This document shows, piece after piece, positions 8,301 through 17,482 of a DNA stretch of 64,000 nt. The stretch covers positions 124,001-188,000 of the forward strand of contig CAVZBR010000004.1 in the NCBI GenBank assembly GCA_963773585.1. Direction: 5' to 3'. This DNA comes from CAVXJN01 sp963773585. GTDB lineage: Bacteria > Pseudomonadota > Gammaproteobacteria > JASBUN01. The notes beneath the pieces were generated by a model. That model was not told where the DNA came from. It worked only from the letters and a program-made list of their open reading frames with translations, and made no database searches. The position numbers and the translations under genes were made by a program. Positions within the stretch are counted from its first letter, which is position 1. Each line of letters begins with the position of its first letter.

Positions 8301-10680
8301 AGGCGCGATCGATGAACGCCTGCACATCGAATGCGACGGCTTCATGCCGCTCCAAGGCGTCGATGAGTTGCGGTAGTGCGCCAGCAGCATCGCACACGAT
8401 TGCGACTGCTTCTGCGTGGGGCGGTATGGTGTTGTCGAGAATACGGTTGAGTAGATTTTCCAACGCCCACGACATTTCGCCGATCACCGTCGCGCCGACC
8501 AACCGTCCGCTGCCCTTCAGTGTGTGGAACGAGCGCCGCATACGTCCGAGCGGTTCGTGGTCGTCGAAGTCTTGTTGCCACTTAGGCAGCATTTCGTTGA
8601 TATTGCCCAGCTCTTCACGAGCCTCTTCGACGAAGATTTCCAGAATATCGTCATCCAGGTCGTCGGCCGCCAGCGGAGCCGGAGCCGAGGCAGCAGATTC
8701 CTCGACCGCTGCCTCGACGACTTCCGTCGCACCCGGTTCGGGTGCATTTACGTCAGGTTCCACGGCTTCGATAGCCGCTTCGGATTCGATCTCCTCGACC
8801 TCAATGTCGTCGCTCGCAGCCGGAAGATCGAGCGTAATTTCTTCGACTTCAGGCTCGGCTTCTGTAACCCGCAAGGTTTCAGCCAGCGCCGCGGAGTTGA
8901 ATTCTATGGTGTGGTCGTGCTCAGCGACGGCCCGCAGGTCGTCGGCGGCCTCGGATGCCGGTGCCGGAATCGGATCGGAAACTGCAAAACCGAGCGTGGC
9001 GACACTCCTGCTGGCCACGTCCAGGAGCGACGGAGCCGGCGCGCGGTCATCCAGCCGCGCTTCGAGGAAATACTCGACGCTGCTGATCGCGTCCGCCAAA
9101 GCGTCGAGCTCGCTTTGATCCGGGGTGATGCGGTCGGCCAACAAGCGTGTGTCAACGTAGCGGCTGATGGAGTCCAGCAAGCGGCTCACGGGGTCCATTC
9201 CGAGCATTTGAATCGCGCCGCGGACCTGGTTGAACTGTTGCGGCACGTCCACCAGCAACTGATGGTCCCAAGGCGAATCGATGAACGCCACGATCGCTTC
9301 TTTGGCGTGATTGATACCGGCGCTTACTTCACGCAGCACCGTCTGGCCGATCTCGCGCATTTCAGAGGCAGGCAACTGCATCGAAGTGGCGTTCGATGGC
9401 TGCACATCCTGATTCCGCGCGGTGATTCGGCTCTCCACCAAACCTTGCAGGCATGACTCGGCGTACAGCAGCGAGCCGGCGATTTCCATCAGGCGTTCTT
9501 CGCTGGCTTCCAACTCGCCGCCGCGAATACGGTTGACGATCGCTTCCTGATCCTGGATCACCTTGCGCGGCATGCCCATGCCGAGCATGCCAAGCGTGTC
9601 GGCGACCCTGCGCAATACTTCGGCTTGCGGTGCAAGTTCCTCGACAACACGTGCATCGCTGCGAAGAAACAGGTCCAGGGCATCTTTGACGCCCGCGAGA
9701 TCCTCGCGTATCGCATCGGCCACGGTGCGCATCATGGCCGCGTTGGGTCCGGCGAGTTCCTCACGTGCGCTGGCCAGTTCTTCCGCATTGGGTACCGCGC
9801 CGCCAAGCTTGAACTTTTCCTTGATGGCACTGACGCGTGGCGTGCTCTTGACCGAGCGGGCAACATAATAGAGTAAATTCTTCAGCAGTTCCGCAGCCGG
9901 AGCTGCTGCCATCGCTTGTTCGCCGAGATTGATCAAGCGCTTCAATTCACGATCCACCTGACCGAGCAGCTTTTTCACCGATGCGCTGGCATCGATACCG
10001 TCGTGCAGCAGAGCTTCGAGAACGCCGCCTGCAACCCACCACAAGCGCACTGCGGATTGGCGGGTGCCGTTGTGTTCGAGCTGCGCCACCACATCCGCCA
10101 TTTTGGCCAGATTTTCATTCACGTTCTTGTCACGAATCCAGCCCAACAAGCCGATCTGGAATTGGTGGCGCAAGCGCTTCGCGAGCTGGATCAAGGCTTG
10201 TTCGTCGGCGCTGTCCGGGTGTTGATCTTCGGCCGCTGATTCGCCTCCCGTCAGATCCGGCGCGAACAGGGCATTTTCCGACAGTAGATTTTCGCCGCGG
10301 GCCGCGCGCAGATCGTTCAGCAGGGGCAACAATACCAGCGGTTCATCGGCGTAGCCGTTTTGGACGCGCTCGAGGTAATCCGGCAACTGCAGAATCCCTC
10401 GCATAAGAACTTCGTATGCTTCGGTTGTCTGGGACACATCCCCCGAGGTGAGCGCCTTGGCCAACTGCTCCATTTCCTCTGCCAGCAATGCGGCGCCGTA
10501 GAGTTCGACCATCTGCAGTGTGCCCGTCACCTGGTGGAGGTAACTGAAACAGAACTGCAGCTGCGTGGCGTCTTCAGGGTTTTCAACGTACTCTTCAAGC
10601 GATTGCTGCGCTTGCTTAAGAGTATCGTCGATTTCCTGCTTGACCCAGCTGAGTGTGCCGTGATCGATGTTCTTATCCAT
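5293..10680 (-). CDS. chpA: Hybrid chemosensory histidine kinase ChpA/PilL
   Basis: A 1795-residue hybrid CheA. In order: an N-terminal Hpt-like/FimL-like region (His about 49 in YLHQVTGTLQM), a long helical region, three clear Hpt domains (FHTLKGSGR about 719, LHTLHGSAR about 880, LHTLKGGAR about 1037), the dimer and HATPase parts (N-box RNAVAHGIENP about 1378, GRGVGMDVV), a CheW domain and a C-terminal receiver (Asp in LLDIEMPRMDG about 1720). It receives signals from PilJ through PilI and phosphorylates PilG and PilH. The ATG was chosen because AGGA lies 7 bases upstream; two ATGs further up are in frame. It has fewer Hpt domains than the P. aeruginosa protein, which is about 2500 residues. 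Confidence 0.95.
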   Translation of the reverse strand: MDKNIDHGTLSWVKQEIDDTLKQAQQSLEEYVENPEDATQLQFCFSYLHQVTGTLQMVELYGAALLAEEMEQLAKALTSGDVSQTTEAYEVLMRGILQLPDYLERVQNGYADEPLVLLPLLNDLRAARGENLLSENALFAPDLTGGESAAEDQHPDSADEQALIQLAKRLRHQFQIGLLGWIRDKNVNENLAKMADVVAQLEHNGTRQSAVRLWWVAGGVLEALLHDGIDASASVKKLLGQVDRELKRLINLGEQAMAAAPAAELLKNLLYYVARSVKSTPRVSAIKEKFKLGGAVPNAEELASAREELAGPNAAMMRTVADAIREDLAGVKDALDLFLRSDARVVEELAPQAEVLRRVADTLGMLGMGMPRKVIQDQEAIVNRIRGGELEASEERLMEIAGSLLYAESCLQGLVESRITARNQDVQPSNATSMQLPASEMREIGQTVLREVSAGINHAKEAIVAFIDSPWDHQLLVDVPQQFNQVRGAIQMLGMDPVSRLLDSISRYVDTRLLADRITPDQSELDALADAISSVEYFLEARLDDRAPAPSLLDVASRSVATLGFAVSDPIPAPASEAADDLRAVAEHDHTIEFNSAALAETLRVTEAEPEVEEITLDLPAASDDIEVEEIESEAAIEAVEPDVNAPEPGATEVVEAAVEESAASAPAPLAADDLDDDILEIFVEEAREELGNINEMLPKWQQDFDDHEPLGRMRRSFHTLKGSGRLVGATVIGEMSWALENLLNRILDNTIPPHAEAVAIVCDAAGALPQLIDALERHEAVAFDVQAFIDRAFAAVEQGKAMPAESEPAQQMVVDALESAAGEPHPASSDESQEAMDSQLHEIFSKESAGHIDAIHAFMERCRNDAEQCAVDEALIRALHTLHGSARMAGANDIAELSGLLEKYAKALLGNDTLLPEAGMASLVESVGAVEQMLQSINQPEQALPDHSELVARVRSLYEEEQAKVEERLRREQAAVKEPVVEQSVAAEQAEYDQELVEVFLEEAAEILDSSDATMQRWREDANDMEIVAALQRDLHTLKGGARMAGISAIGDLSHSLESLLEAIVDGRARATEDAQSAVHKALDRLYGMLERTQEMRPVEPANELVAEVQAILANSGEGVEADAAETPEPASHEPAAVAASESAEVVPAQEPEVAEVIPFVIPKPAPEVEDGEADTAAEGAQRGQNQDMVRVRADLLDNLVNYAGEVSIYRSRLEQNVGAFGYNLVELGQTVTRLRDQLRKLEIETEAQILYRYEIENDGDEDFDPLEMDRYSHMQQLSRALMESVADIGSIEGLLDGLVSESETLLVQQSRVNTDLQEGLMRTRMVPFTGLVPRLRRIVRQTAQELNKKAQLQVSGAQGEMDRTVLDRILAPLEHMLRNAVAHGIENPKQRGERNKPETGTIHVDMAREGSEVVITVTDDGAGMDLDAIRRKASERGLIADSAELTDHDVMQFVLESGFSTASEVTQISGRGVGMDVVNSEIKQLGGVLQIDSRHGLGTRFIIRLPFTLAVNQALLVAVGEESYAVPLTSVEGIVRMSREQLEAYFAAPTTRYEYGGRDYQVQNLGALLGAPSQLSETAKLLPVMLVRSGDHRMALQVDALMGSREIVVKSVGPQISTVRSVSGATILGDGRVVLILDVAALIRVSAAARVSALDIEGSEAAAVEAAPATVMVVDDSITVRKVTSRLLQRNGMQVLTAKDGVDAVAQLQDNIPDVMLLDIEMPRMDGFELATHIRNEPRLRQIPIIMITSRTGDKHRRRAREIGVNRYLGKPYQESELLQNIEELLRECSSET

Positions 10681-10702
10681 TGTCATATCCTGCAGCACCG
10701 GC

Positions 10703-11584
10703 TCAGCTCACACGTCGATAAGCGAGCGTATGCGCGGAGGTTAGCTTTTCCATTTGCGGATGTTGCCAGCCGATCAGCTCGCCTGAACCGAGTACCAGGA
10801 TACCGCCCGTGCACAAACGTGAGGCCAATGCCTCAGCGAGTGCGGCGCGGCGCGAGCGCTCAAAATAGATGAGTAGGTTCTGACAACAAATGATATCCAT
10901 GGGACCGAAAGGTTCGTCGCCGGCGTCCAGTATGTTGCTGCGGATGAAGCATACCCGCCGCTTCAATCCCGGCACCACGCTGACGCGATCGTCTCCTTCC
11001 GAAATGAGGTAAGTCGCCGCCATGTGAGGCGGAAGGTCCTTGACTCGAGCTCGCGGATAGATGCCGGCGCTCGCAGTACGCAAGGCGGGTTGACTGATAT
11101 CGGTTGCAGTGACGCCGAAATAACCCGCTCCGCCCCGTCGCCGCAAGGTCTGGTCGATGACCATCGCCAGCGTGTAGGCTTCTTCGCCTGTCGCGCAGCC
11201 GACGTTCCAGGCCTGAATGCTGACGCTCGAGCTGTTCGGGTTCTTGCGTAGTACTTCGTCCGCGATCAGTTCCATCGCATGGGGGTGGCGGTAGAAACGG
11301 GTTTCGTGGACCGTCAGGCGGTCCACCAGGGTGGACCACTCCATCACTGCGCCCGCGCCGTTGACCAGCCTTTCGAAGTACTCGTCAAAGCATTCGCAAC
11401 CGATTTCCCGCATCCGCAGACCCAAGCTCGTAATCAAGAATGACTTACGTTCCGGCGGTAGCAATGTGCCGGTCCGCTCTTCCAGCAACTCGACCCACTT
11501 GCGGAATTGAACATCGTTCATTTCCGGCAAGGAGTGACCGAGTGCGGAAGGCGTCACCTGCGATTGTTGCTGCGCGCCGCTCAC
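10703..11584 (-). CDS. pilK: CheR-type chemoreceptor methyltransferase PilK
   Basis: PilK uses SAM to methylate glutamates of the PilJ receptor. The protein (293 residues) has the CheR N-terminal helical domain followed by a Rossmann methyltransferase: QAWNVGCATGEEAYTLAM is the SAM-binding motif I, and FGPMDIICCQNLLIYF is the typical NVLIYF-like motif. It starts with GTG (reading MSGAQQQSQ), 18 bases after the end of pilJ, and chpA follows closely, so it is inside the same transcript. Length and gene position match PilK of Pseudomonas. Confidence 0.93.
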   Translation of the reverse strand: MSGAQQQSQVTPSALGHSLPEMNDVQFRKWVELLEERTGTLLPPERKSFLITSLGLRMREIGCECFDEYFERLVNGAGAVMEWSTLVDRLTVHETRFYRHPHAMELIADEVLRKNPNSSSVSIQAWNVGCATGEEAYTLAMVIDQTLRRRGGAGYFGVTATDISQPALRTASAGIYPRARVKDLPPHMAATYLISEGDDRVSVVPGLKRRVCFIRSNILDAGDEPFGPMDIICCQNLLIYFERSRRAALAEALASRLCTGGILVLGSGELIGWQHPQMEKLTSAHTLAYRRVS

Positions 11585-11602
11585 TGCGTCCCGTCTCGTC
11601 GA

Positions 11603-13627
11603 TCAACCAGGCAGTTTGAAGCCGGCAACGGACTTGCGCAGATCGTTTGCCAACTCTGCCAAGTTGCCGATGGACGCTGCCGTTTCATTGGTACCGGCGG
11701 ACGTCTGCGTCGTGATCTCCTGAATGACGTTCATGGTGTCGGAGATGTTGGCCGCGGCATTGGACTGCTGACCGGCAGTACCGGAGATGGACTCGATGAG
11801 TTCGGCCAGTCGATTGGACACGTTCTCGATCTCCTCCAGCGCTTCGCCCGCGTCTTCCGCCAACTGCGCTCCCTTGACCACGCCCGCGGTGCTTTGCTCC
11901 ATGGAGATAACCGCTTCGTTGGTATCGGTCTGAATGGTTTTGACCAGCGCTTCGATCTGCTTGGTAGCGTTACTGGAACGCTCTGCAAGGCGCTGTACTT
12001 CGTCGGCAACCACCGCGAAACCGCGGCCCGCTTCACCGGCCATGGCAGCCTGGATCGCGGCATTCAGAGACAGGATGTTGGTTTGGTCGGCAATGTCGTT
12101 GATGAGTTCGACGATGTCACCGATTTCCTGCGAGCTTTCGCCAAGACGTTTGATACGTTTCGAAGTCTCCTGGATCTGTTCGCGGATGGTATCCATGCCC
12201 TGAATGGAGCGGCGCACCGTGTCCGCGCCCTTGTGAGCGACTTCCACGGAGTAACGCGCCACGTTCGAGGATTCGGCGGCGTTGCTCGAGACGTCTTGAA
12301 TCGAAACCGCCATTTCATTGATTGCTGTGCTCGCGCCGCTGATCTGCTGCGCCTGATGGTCCGACGCTTCGGCCAGATGCATGGCGGTCGCCTGCGTCTG
12401 TTGCGCTGCAGAGGACACCTGCACCGAGGTTTCGTTAATCGTCGTTACCAGGGTGCGCAACTCCTGAGTCGCGCTGTTGAACGCATCGGCGATGGCGCCG
12501 GTGAAGTCCTCGGTCACTTCCGCTTCCGCGGTCAGATCACCTTCGGAGAGACCCTGGATCTGATCCAGCAAGCGCAGAATGGCTTCCTGGTTGCGTTCGT
12601 TCTGCTCTTCCGCAGAGTCCGTCCGCGAATCAGCGTCTTTCTTCAGGCGCAAACCCAGCACGACCAGCAGGAGGAGGGCGGCGATACCTGCAGCGCCCGC
12701 AACGATGTTCAGCGTCATATGGTTGCCGGCTTCAGTGTAGGCCGTAACCAGACTGTCGCTGTTGGCAATCACCGCGTCGCTGTTACCCGCGACATTTCCT
12801 ACGGCGTCCTGCACTTCGAACAGATCCGGGGTCTTTTCCAAAATCGCGCCGACCATGTCACTGACCGTAGCGAAGTAAGTGGAGACCTGTTCGAGCTTGT
12901 CCCGTGCGTCGGGATCGTTGACGCGCTGAATGCCTTGGGTCTGGTCGCCGCGCAACATACCGGAAAGTACGTTGCCGAAAATGGTGATGTCGCGGCCGAA
13001 CCGGTCGGCAGCCGTTACTGAGCCTTCGCCGCCCAACAACACTTTGTTTACGTTGTTGGCGATACGCTGGCTGAGCATGAGCTGCACACTGGCCTTGTAG
13101 ATCTGCAGCGGCGGAGCGCTTTTTTCTACGAGGATGCTGACCACCTCGTCCGAATCGGCCAGCAATTGCGGGATCAGCTCACTGATCTTACCGGCGTTCT
13201 GGCGAACCGACAGGATCGGATCCTTGGCCTTCAGAATCACCGCGACATGTTTGTCGAGTTTCTGCCAGGAGTTGCTGACCGCCGCCAACTCGTTCGCCGC
13301 AATGGCCTCGGAAGTTGCGGGCAGGTCTGCATCACCTTGTTGCAGGCGATCCAGGTTCTGCTGGAATCGATTGCGATAGCCGGCCAGCGCCTTGAATGCG
13401 CCTTCCTTGCCGCTTGCCGCTTCCAGTGCGTTGGTGGCGATTCGCTGCGACAACACGCGCTGCTCGCCGGCCAAGGCAATGTATTGACGGTCATAGCCGC
13501 TACGTACCGAGACGTAGGCGAAAACCGTCATCATCACCACGAAGGACGCGACCAGCGGCACGATGATGCCGAGATATTTCCGGTCGGTACCCAATTTCTT
13601 CAAGGCGTCTGCGTTTAACTTGCTCAT
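11603..13627 (-). CDS. pilJ: Twitching-motility methyl-accepting chemotaxis protein PilJ
   Basis: A 674-residue chemoreceptor. A first membrane helix lies near residues 15-37 (GIIVPLVASFVVMMTVF), followed by a periplasmic region with two PilJ-type helical modules (AGEQRVLSQRIATNA and VQLMLSQRIANNV). A second helix lies near 310-330 (AGAAGIAALLLLVVLG), then HAMP and a long cytoplasmic signalling coil with the conserved tip EAGRGFAVVADEVQRLAERS. It feeds the ChpA kinase. A GGGAG stands 9 bases upstream of the chosen ATG (MSKLNADALKKLG); a longer reading from 13699 lacks homology. It is flanked by pilI and pilK as in Pseudomonas. Confidence 0.95.
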   Translation of the reverse strand: MSKLNADALKKLGTDRKYLGIIVPLVASFVVMMTVFAYVSVRSGYDRQYIALAGEQRVLSQRIATNALEAASGKEGAFKALAGYRNRFQQNLDRLQQGDADLPATSEAIAANELAAVSNSWQKLDKHVAVILKAKDPILSVRQNAGKISELIPQLLADSDEVVSILVEKSAPPLQIYKASVQLMLSQRIANNVNKVLLGGEGSVTAADRFGRDITIFGNVLSGMLRGDQTQGIQRVNDPDARDKLEQVSTYFATVSDMVGAILEKTPDLFEVQDAVGNVAGNSDAVIANSDSLVTAYTEAGNHMTLNIVAGAAGIAALLLLVVLGLRLKKDADSRTDSAEEQNERNQEAILRLLDQIQGLSEGDLTAEAEVTEDFTGAIADAFNSATQELRTLVTTINETSVQVSSAAQQTQATAMHLAEASDHQAQQISGASTAINEMAVSIQDVSSNAAESSNVARYSVEVAHKGADTVRRSIQGMDTIREQIQETSKRIKRLGESSQEIGDIVELINDIADQTNILSLNAAIQAAMAGEAGRGFAVVADEVQRLAERSSNATKQIEALVKTIQTDTNEAVISMEQSTAGVVKGAQLAEDAGEALEEIENVSNRLAELIESISGTAGQQSNAAANISDTMNVIQEITTQTSAGTNETAASIGNLAELANDLRKSVAGFKLPG

Positions 13628-13715
13628 TAGTCCAATCTCCCGAAACAGGCCGATCCTAGTGATGCAGCCCGAATGCCGTCCTCCCAATGGTGCCGCCACC
13701 TACCGTCATGGCGAC

Positions 13716-14261
13716 TCACACCGCAACCTGCATGAACAGCGGGCTCTCGGCCAGCTTGCGCATGCTGAACACCGGCCATGCACGGCCATCCAACTCGAAG
13801 CCCCGTTCCAAATAGGGCAATGTTTCCACGTCTGAATCCGGTGTTGCTGCCAATCTGCTGTCGACGTCGAAGTGGCGCAAACCCGTCACCTCGTCCACCA
13901 GCAATCCAGCAAATACGCCGCGATGGTTGATGACCAAAATACGCGTGCGCTTTCCGACCACCGTGCGGCGGCCGTACAGATATCCGTTCAGGTCCATAAT
14001 CGGCAGCAGATTTCCGCGGACGTTGGCGATTCCCAACACCCACGATTTGGCGCCTGGTACCCTGGTCATCACGGGGAGCGTGAGCAACTCGGTGACTTCG
14101 TCCAGCGGTGCGAGCATCCATCGCTCGCCCAGCCGGAAACCGATACCGCTCCATTGTTCACGTATGTCCTGCTGCTGCGGCAAGCCTGCCGCGTTGGCGC
14201 GAGCCCGCCGCTCGATGTCGGCAAGCAACTCGATCGGATTGGCACCCTGCTGATCCGTCAT
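13716..14261 (-). CDS. pilI: CheW-like adaptor PilI
   Basis: A CheW-domain protein of 181 residues that couples PilJ to ChpA. The domain is visible from GIGFRLGERWMLAPLDEV to VFAGLLVDEVTGLRHF, including WVLGIANVRGNLLPIMDL, the classic CheW core. The start giving MTDQQGANPIELL has GGAGAAAGG just upstream; a frame open to 14339 adds 26 residues without homology and overlaps pilH. It lies 13 bases after pilH and before pilJ. Confidence 0.93.
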   Translation of the reverse strand: MTDQQGANPIELLADIERRARANAAGLPQQQDIREQWSGIGFRLGERWMLAPLDEVTELLTLPVMTRVPGAKSWVLGIANVRGNLLPIMDLNGYLYGRRTVVGKRTRILVINHRGVFAGLLVDEVTGLRHFDVDSRLAATPDSDVETLPYLERGFELDGRAWPVFSMRKLAESPLFMQVAV

Positions 14262-14274
14262 CGCCTTTCTCCGC

Positions 14275-14640
14275 TCAGCCGGCCAGAACCGACTGGATCT
14301 TGCCGACCAGATCCGTTTCCTGGGCGGGCTTGGTGACATAGTCCTTTGCGCCCTGGCGCAAGCCCCACACGCGATCGGTCTGCTGATCCTTGGTAGTCAC
14401 GATGATCACCGGAATCGCCGAAGTTTCCTGATTCTTGGTCAACTGGCGGGTCGCCTGAAATCCGTTCAAGCCGGGCATGACCACATCCATCAGAATGACG
14501 TCAGGCTTTTCCTTTTTTGCGACTTCGATCCCTTCCTCGCCGCTGTTCGCGGAAATCGTCTGGAAGCCGTTTTTTTCCAGCATCGTCTTCAAGACATGCA
14601 CTTCGGTCGGAGAATCGTCGACGATCAGAATGCGAGCCAT
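14275..14640 (-). CDS. pilH: Single-domain response regulator PilH
   Basis: A 121-residue CheY-like receiver with all phosphorylation-site residues: paired acids in ILIVDDSPTE, phospho-accepting Asp in VILMDVVMPGLNG, the Thr switch in VIIVTTKDQQ and Lys in YVTKPAQE. PilH is one of two CheY-like outputs of the Pil-Chp kinase and acts on the pilus motors. AGGAG lies about 10 bases before the ATG. It sits between pilG and pilI, as in Pseudomonas. Confidence 0.93.
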   Translation of the reverse strand: MARILIVDDSPTEVHVLKTMLEKNGFQTISANSGEEGIEVAKKEKPDVILMDVVMPGLNGFQATRQLTKNQETSAIPVIIVTTKDQQTDRVWGLRQGAKDYVTKPAQETDLVGKIQSVLAG

Positions 14641-14810
14641 AGCTAATTTGCTCCTGTAAATTTCAATTTCGCCTGGCAGGGGCGCAGCAGCCTGCGTCCC
14701 ACCGGCATTGCCTAGTAGCGACCGGTACCGGGTGCTGTGGTGGCGTTCGAGCAGCCTATTCCTGTCGTTTTCTCCTGAATCCTTCTGCTGAACGGTGTCC
14801 TGCGACCCGT

Positions 14811-15266
14811 TCAGTTGGCCTTCTTTACGTGCCTTTTGATTGCGCCCAGCAGTTCTTCTTTGGTGAACGGCTTGGTGAGATACTGCTCGGATCCGACGAT
14901 GCGGCCACGGGCCTTGTCGAACAGTCCATCCTTGCTGGACAACATGATGACCGGCGTTTTCTTGAAAACGCTGTTGTGCTTGATCAATGCGCAGGTCTGA
15001 TAGCCGTCGAGGCGCGGCATCATGATGTCGACGAAAATGATGTCCGGGGACTGGTCTGTGATCTTGGACAGCGCTTCGAAGCCGTCGGTGGCGGTGACGA
15101 CCTCACAGCCCGCTTTCTTGAGCAAGCTCTCGGCGGTGCGACGAATCGTCTTGCTATCGTCGATCACCATCACCTTCATGCCGGAGAAATCCTGTTCCTG
15201 ACCGCCTGCCACGACACGGTCCGTCCCGGTTGGGGCTGGATGTTCATGTACTCGTTGCGTGTCCAT
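14811..15266 (-). CDS. pilG: Single-domain response regulator PilG
   Basis: First gene of the Pil-Chp operon. A 151-residue protein with about 28 extra residues before the receiver (MKVMVIDDSKTIRR), then the phospho-acceptor Asp in DIIFVDIMMPRLDG, the Ser/Lys switch region VIMLSSKDG and YLTKPFTKEELL. PilG is the CheY-like regulator that promotes pilus extension and links to cAMP signalling in Pseudomonas. GGGA precedes the ATG by 9 bases. The 170-bp gap to pilH holds no recognisable gene. The gene is divergent from gshB across about 230 bp that should contain both promoters. Confidence 0.92.
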   Translation of the reverse strand: MDTQRVHEHPAPTGTDRVVAGGQEQDFSGMKVMVIDDSKTIRRTAESLLKKAGCEVVTATDGFEALSKITDQSPDIIFVDIMMPRLDGYQTCALIKHNSVFKKTPVIMLSSKDGLFDKARGRIVGSEQYLTKPFTKEELLGAIKRHVKKAN

Positions 15267-15500
15267 ATCATTAATCCCAGTACAAACTCAATGGTTTAAC
15301 ACATGACCGGTTGGCTTTTCATAATGTCTTGACTTTACTTCGTTTCTGGTTCTCGTACCGGTCTGCGGCGGCACTTTCTCGATCCGTGGACAGCCAACTA
15401 TGTCGCGGTTTGCATGTACTATCGGCTTCTTTGACCAATACCTTAAGCCTCTGTCTGTGAAACTTGCCGGCGAGGAACCGCGAAAGGTAACGTTGGCGAC

Positions 15501-16445
15501 ATGATTCGACTCGGCGTAGTGATGGACCCAATCGCGGATATCAAGATCCGCAAGGACAGTACGTTTGCGATGCTGCTGGCCGCACAGTCGCGCGGCTGGA
15601 CGTTGCAATACATGGAGCTTCGCGATTTATCGTTGCGCGACGGAGCGGCTTGGGGACGCAGCCGAGCCCTGCGCGTTGCGGATGACCCGCAGGGCTGGTT
15701 CGAGCTTGGAGACGCCCGAGCGATATCCTTGGGCGAACTCGACGTCGTGCTGATGCGCAAGGATCCCCCCTTCGACACCGAATATGTATATAGCACGTAT
15801 ATCCTGGAACGTGCGGCCACGGCCGGCACGTTGATCGTCAACGATCCGCGCGGCATCCGCAATGCCAACGAAAAACTATTTACCGCCTGGTTCGCCGAAT
15901 TCTGTCCGCCGACTCTGGTAACGCGCGATGCCGGCGCCATCCGCGAATTTTTGGCCGAGCACGGCGACATCATTCTCAAGCCACTGGGCGGCATGGGCGG
16001 CGCGTCGGTGTTCCGGGCACGCCGGGACGACCCGAATATCGGCGTCATCATCGAAACCCTTACCGAAAACGCCAGTCGCTATGCCATGATTCAACGCTTC
16101 GTACCGGAAATCAGCGCCGGAGACAAGCGCATTCTGGTGGTGGACGGTGAGCCGGTTCCCTACGCGCTGGCGCGCGTTCCTGCGCCCGGGGAAACCCGCG
16201 GCAACCTCGCCGCCGGCGGCAGCGGCGTCGGCGTCGCACTCAGTCAACGCGACCGCGAAATCTGTGCCGCGGTGGGGCCCACGTTGCGGGAGATGGGTTT
16301 GTTGTTCGTAGGGCTCGACGTCATTGGCGATTATCTGACCGAAATCAATGTCACCAGTCCGACCTGCATCCGCGAGCTCGACGCTCTGTACGGGCTCGAC
16401 ATCGCCGGACAACTCATGGACGTGATTGCGGAGCGCATGCAGTGA
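15501..16445 (+). CDS. gshB: Glutathione synthase
   Basis: GshB joins glycine to gamma-glutamylcysteine with ATP, the last step of glutathione synthesis. The 314-residue protein has the family N-terminus (GVVMDPIADIKIRKDS), VLMRKDPPFDTEY, VNDPRGIRNANEKL, the ATP-grasp segment DIILKPLGGMGG and a C-terminal EINVTSPTCIRELD loop. All are typical. It is divergent from pilG, a neighbourhood shared with Pseudomonas. The stop overlaps the GTG start of apbE by 4 bp. Confidence 0.95.
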   Translation: MIRLGVVMDPIADIKIRKDSTFAMLLAAQSRGWTLQYMELRDLSLRDGAAWGRSRALRVADDPQGWFELGDARAISLGELDVVLMRKDPPFDTEYVYSTYILERAATAGTLIVNDPRGIRNANEKLFTAWFAEFCPPTLVTRDAGAIREFLAEHGDIILKPLGGMGGASVFRARRDDPNIGVIIETLTENASRYAMIQRFVPEISAGDKRILVVDGEPVPYALARVPAPGETRGNLAAGGSGVGVALSQRDREICAAVGPTLREMGLLFVGLDVIGDYLTEINVTSPTCIRELDALYGLDIAGQLMDVIAERMQ

Positions 16446-17482
16446 GGTTCTTTGCGTTCACGCTTACCGCGCTGATCGGCGCGGTGCTTCTAAGCGCCTG
16501 CAGTAAGGAACCGGTCACCACCCATCGCACTTTCCTGGCATTCGGCACCCTGGTGGAGGTGACCATCGTCGGCGTCGAACCGGAGCGCGCCGCACGGGCG
16601 ATCGACCAGGTGCAACAGGAATTCGACTACATGCACCGCACCTGGCAGCCGTGGGAAGCCAGCGCCTTGGCGCGAATGAACTCCCTGCTGGCCACGGGCG
16701 AGTGGTTTTCCGCGGCGCCCTCGGTGCTGCCGCTGATCGAGCAGGCGTCCAAACTCGCCGAGGAGAGCGGCAATCGCTTCGATCCCGCCATCGGCAAGCT
16801 CATCAAACTCTGGGGCTTCGACAGCGGCGAACCCACCGGACCGCCGCCGGACAAAAGCACCATTGCCGCTCTGGTGGCACAAACCCCACGGATGAGCGAC
16901 ATCCAGGTGGACGGGATTCGAGTGCGCAGCACCAATCCGGCGGTGGTCTTGGACTTCGGCGCATTTGCCAAGGGTTATGGCGTCGATCGCACCATCGAGC
17001 TGTTGCGCCGGCTCGGCATCAACAACGCAATCATCAACGCCGGCGGCGATCTGCGCGCCATCGGCCGCCATGGCGATCGCCCCTGGCGCATCGGCATCCG
17101 CGCGCCGCGCAGTCACGGTATCCTGGCTTCGGTGGAGGTCAGCGGCGACGAAAGTGTGTTCACTTCCGGTGACTACGAACGCTTTTTCGAATACCAGGGC
17201 AAGCGCTATCATCACATCCTCGACCCCGCCACCGGCTATCCCGCCCGTGGACTGACCTCGGTTACTGTGATCGCCGCCGAAGGCGCGCGTGCCGATGCCG
17301 CTGCCACGGCGCTGTTCGTGGCCGGTCCGCAGCATTGGCGTGCAGTCGCGCGCGCCATGGGGATGGATCAAGTCATGGTGGTACTGGAGGACGGTTCGGT
17401 GCAGATGACACCGAAGATGAAACCTCGCATCCACTTCGAAGGGCAATCGCCCCCCCAGGTGGCGGTGGAGGCTGGGCAATGA
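16442..17482 (+). CDS. apbE: FAD:protein FMN transferase, lipoprotein
   Basis: ApbE transfers FMN from FAD to threonine or serine of exported flavoproteins such as RnfG/RnfD or NqrB/NqrC. A lipoprotein signal is visible (LIGAVLLSACSKEP), so it would be anchored on the periplasmic side. Family motifs include FDPAIGKLIKLWGF, DFGAFAKGYGVDRT, NAGGDLRAIG and RYHHILDPATGYPARG, with the DAAATALFV segment near the end. 346 residues is typical. The GTG start overlaps gshB by 4 bp, and the stop overlaps the next gene. Its client flavoprotein is not in the window. Confidence 0.93.
   Translation: MRFFAFTLTALIGAVLLSACSKEPVTTHRTFLAFGTLVEVTIVGVEPERAARAIDQVQQEFDYMHRTWQPWEASALARMNSLLATGEWFSAAPSVLPLIEQASKLAEESGNRFDPAIGKLIKLWGFDSGEPTGPPPDKSTIAALVAQTPRMSDIQVDGIRVRSTNPAVVLDFGAFAKGYGVDRTIELLRRLGINNAIINAGGDLRAIGRHGDRPWRIGIRAPRSHGILASVEVSGDESVFTSGDYERFFEYQGKRYHHILDPATGYPARGLTSVTVIAAEGARADAAATALFVAGPQHWRAVARAMGMDQVMVVLEDGSVQMTPKMKPRIHFEGQSPPQVAVEAGQ

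Noticed and set aside
11507..13021. 504-codon plus-strand frame opposite pilJ
   Set aside because: It is a shadow of pilJ; the product has no domain and the pilJ reading is clear.
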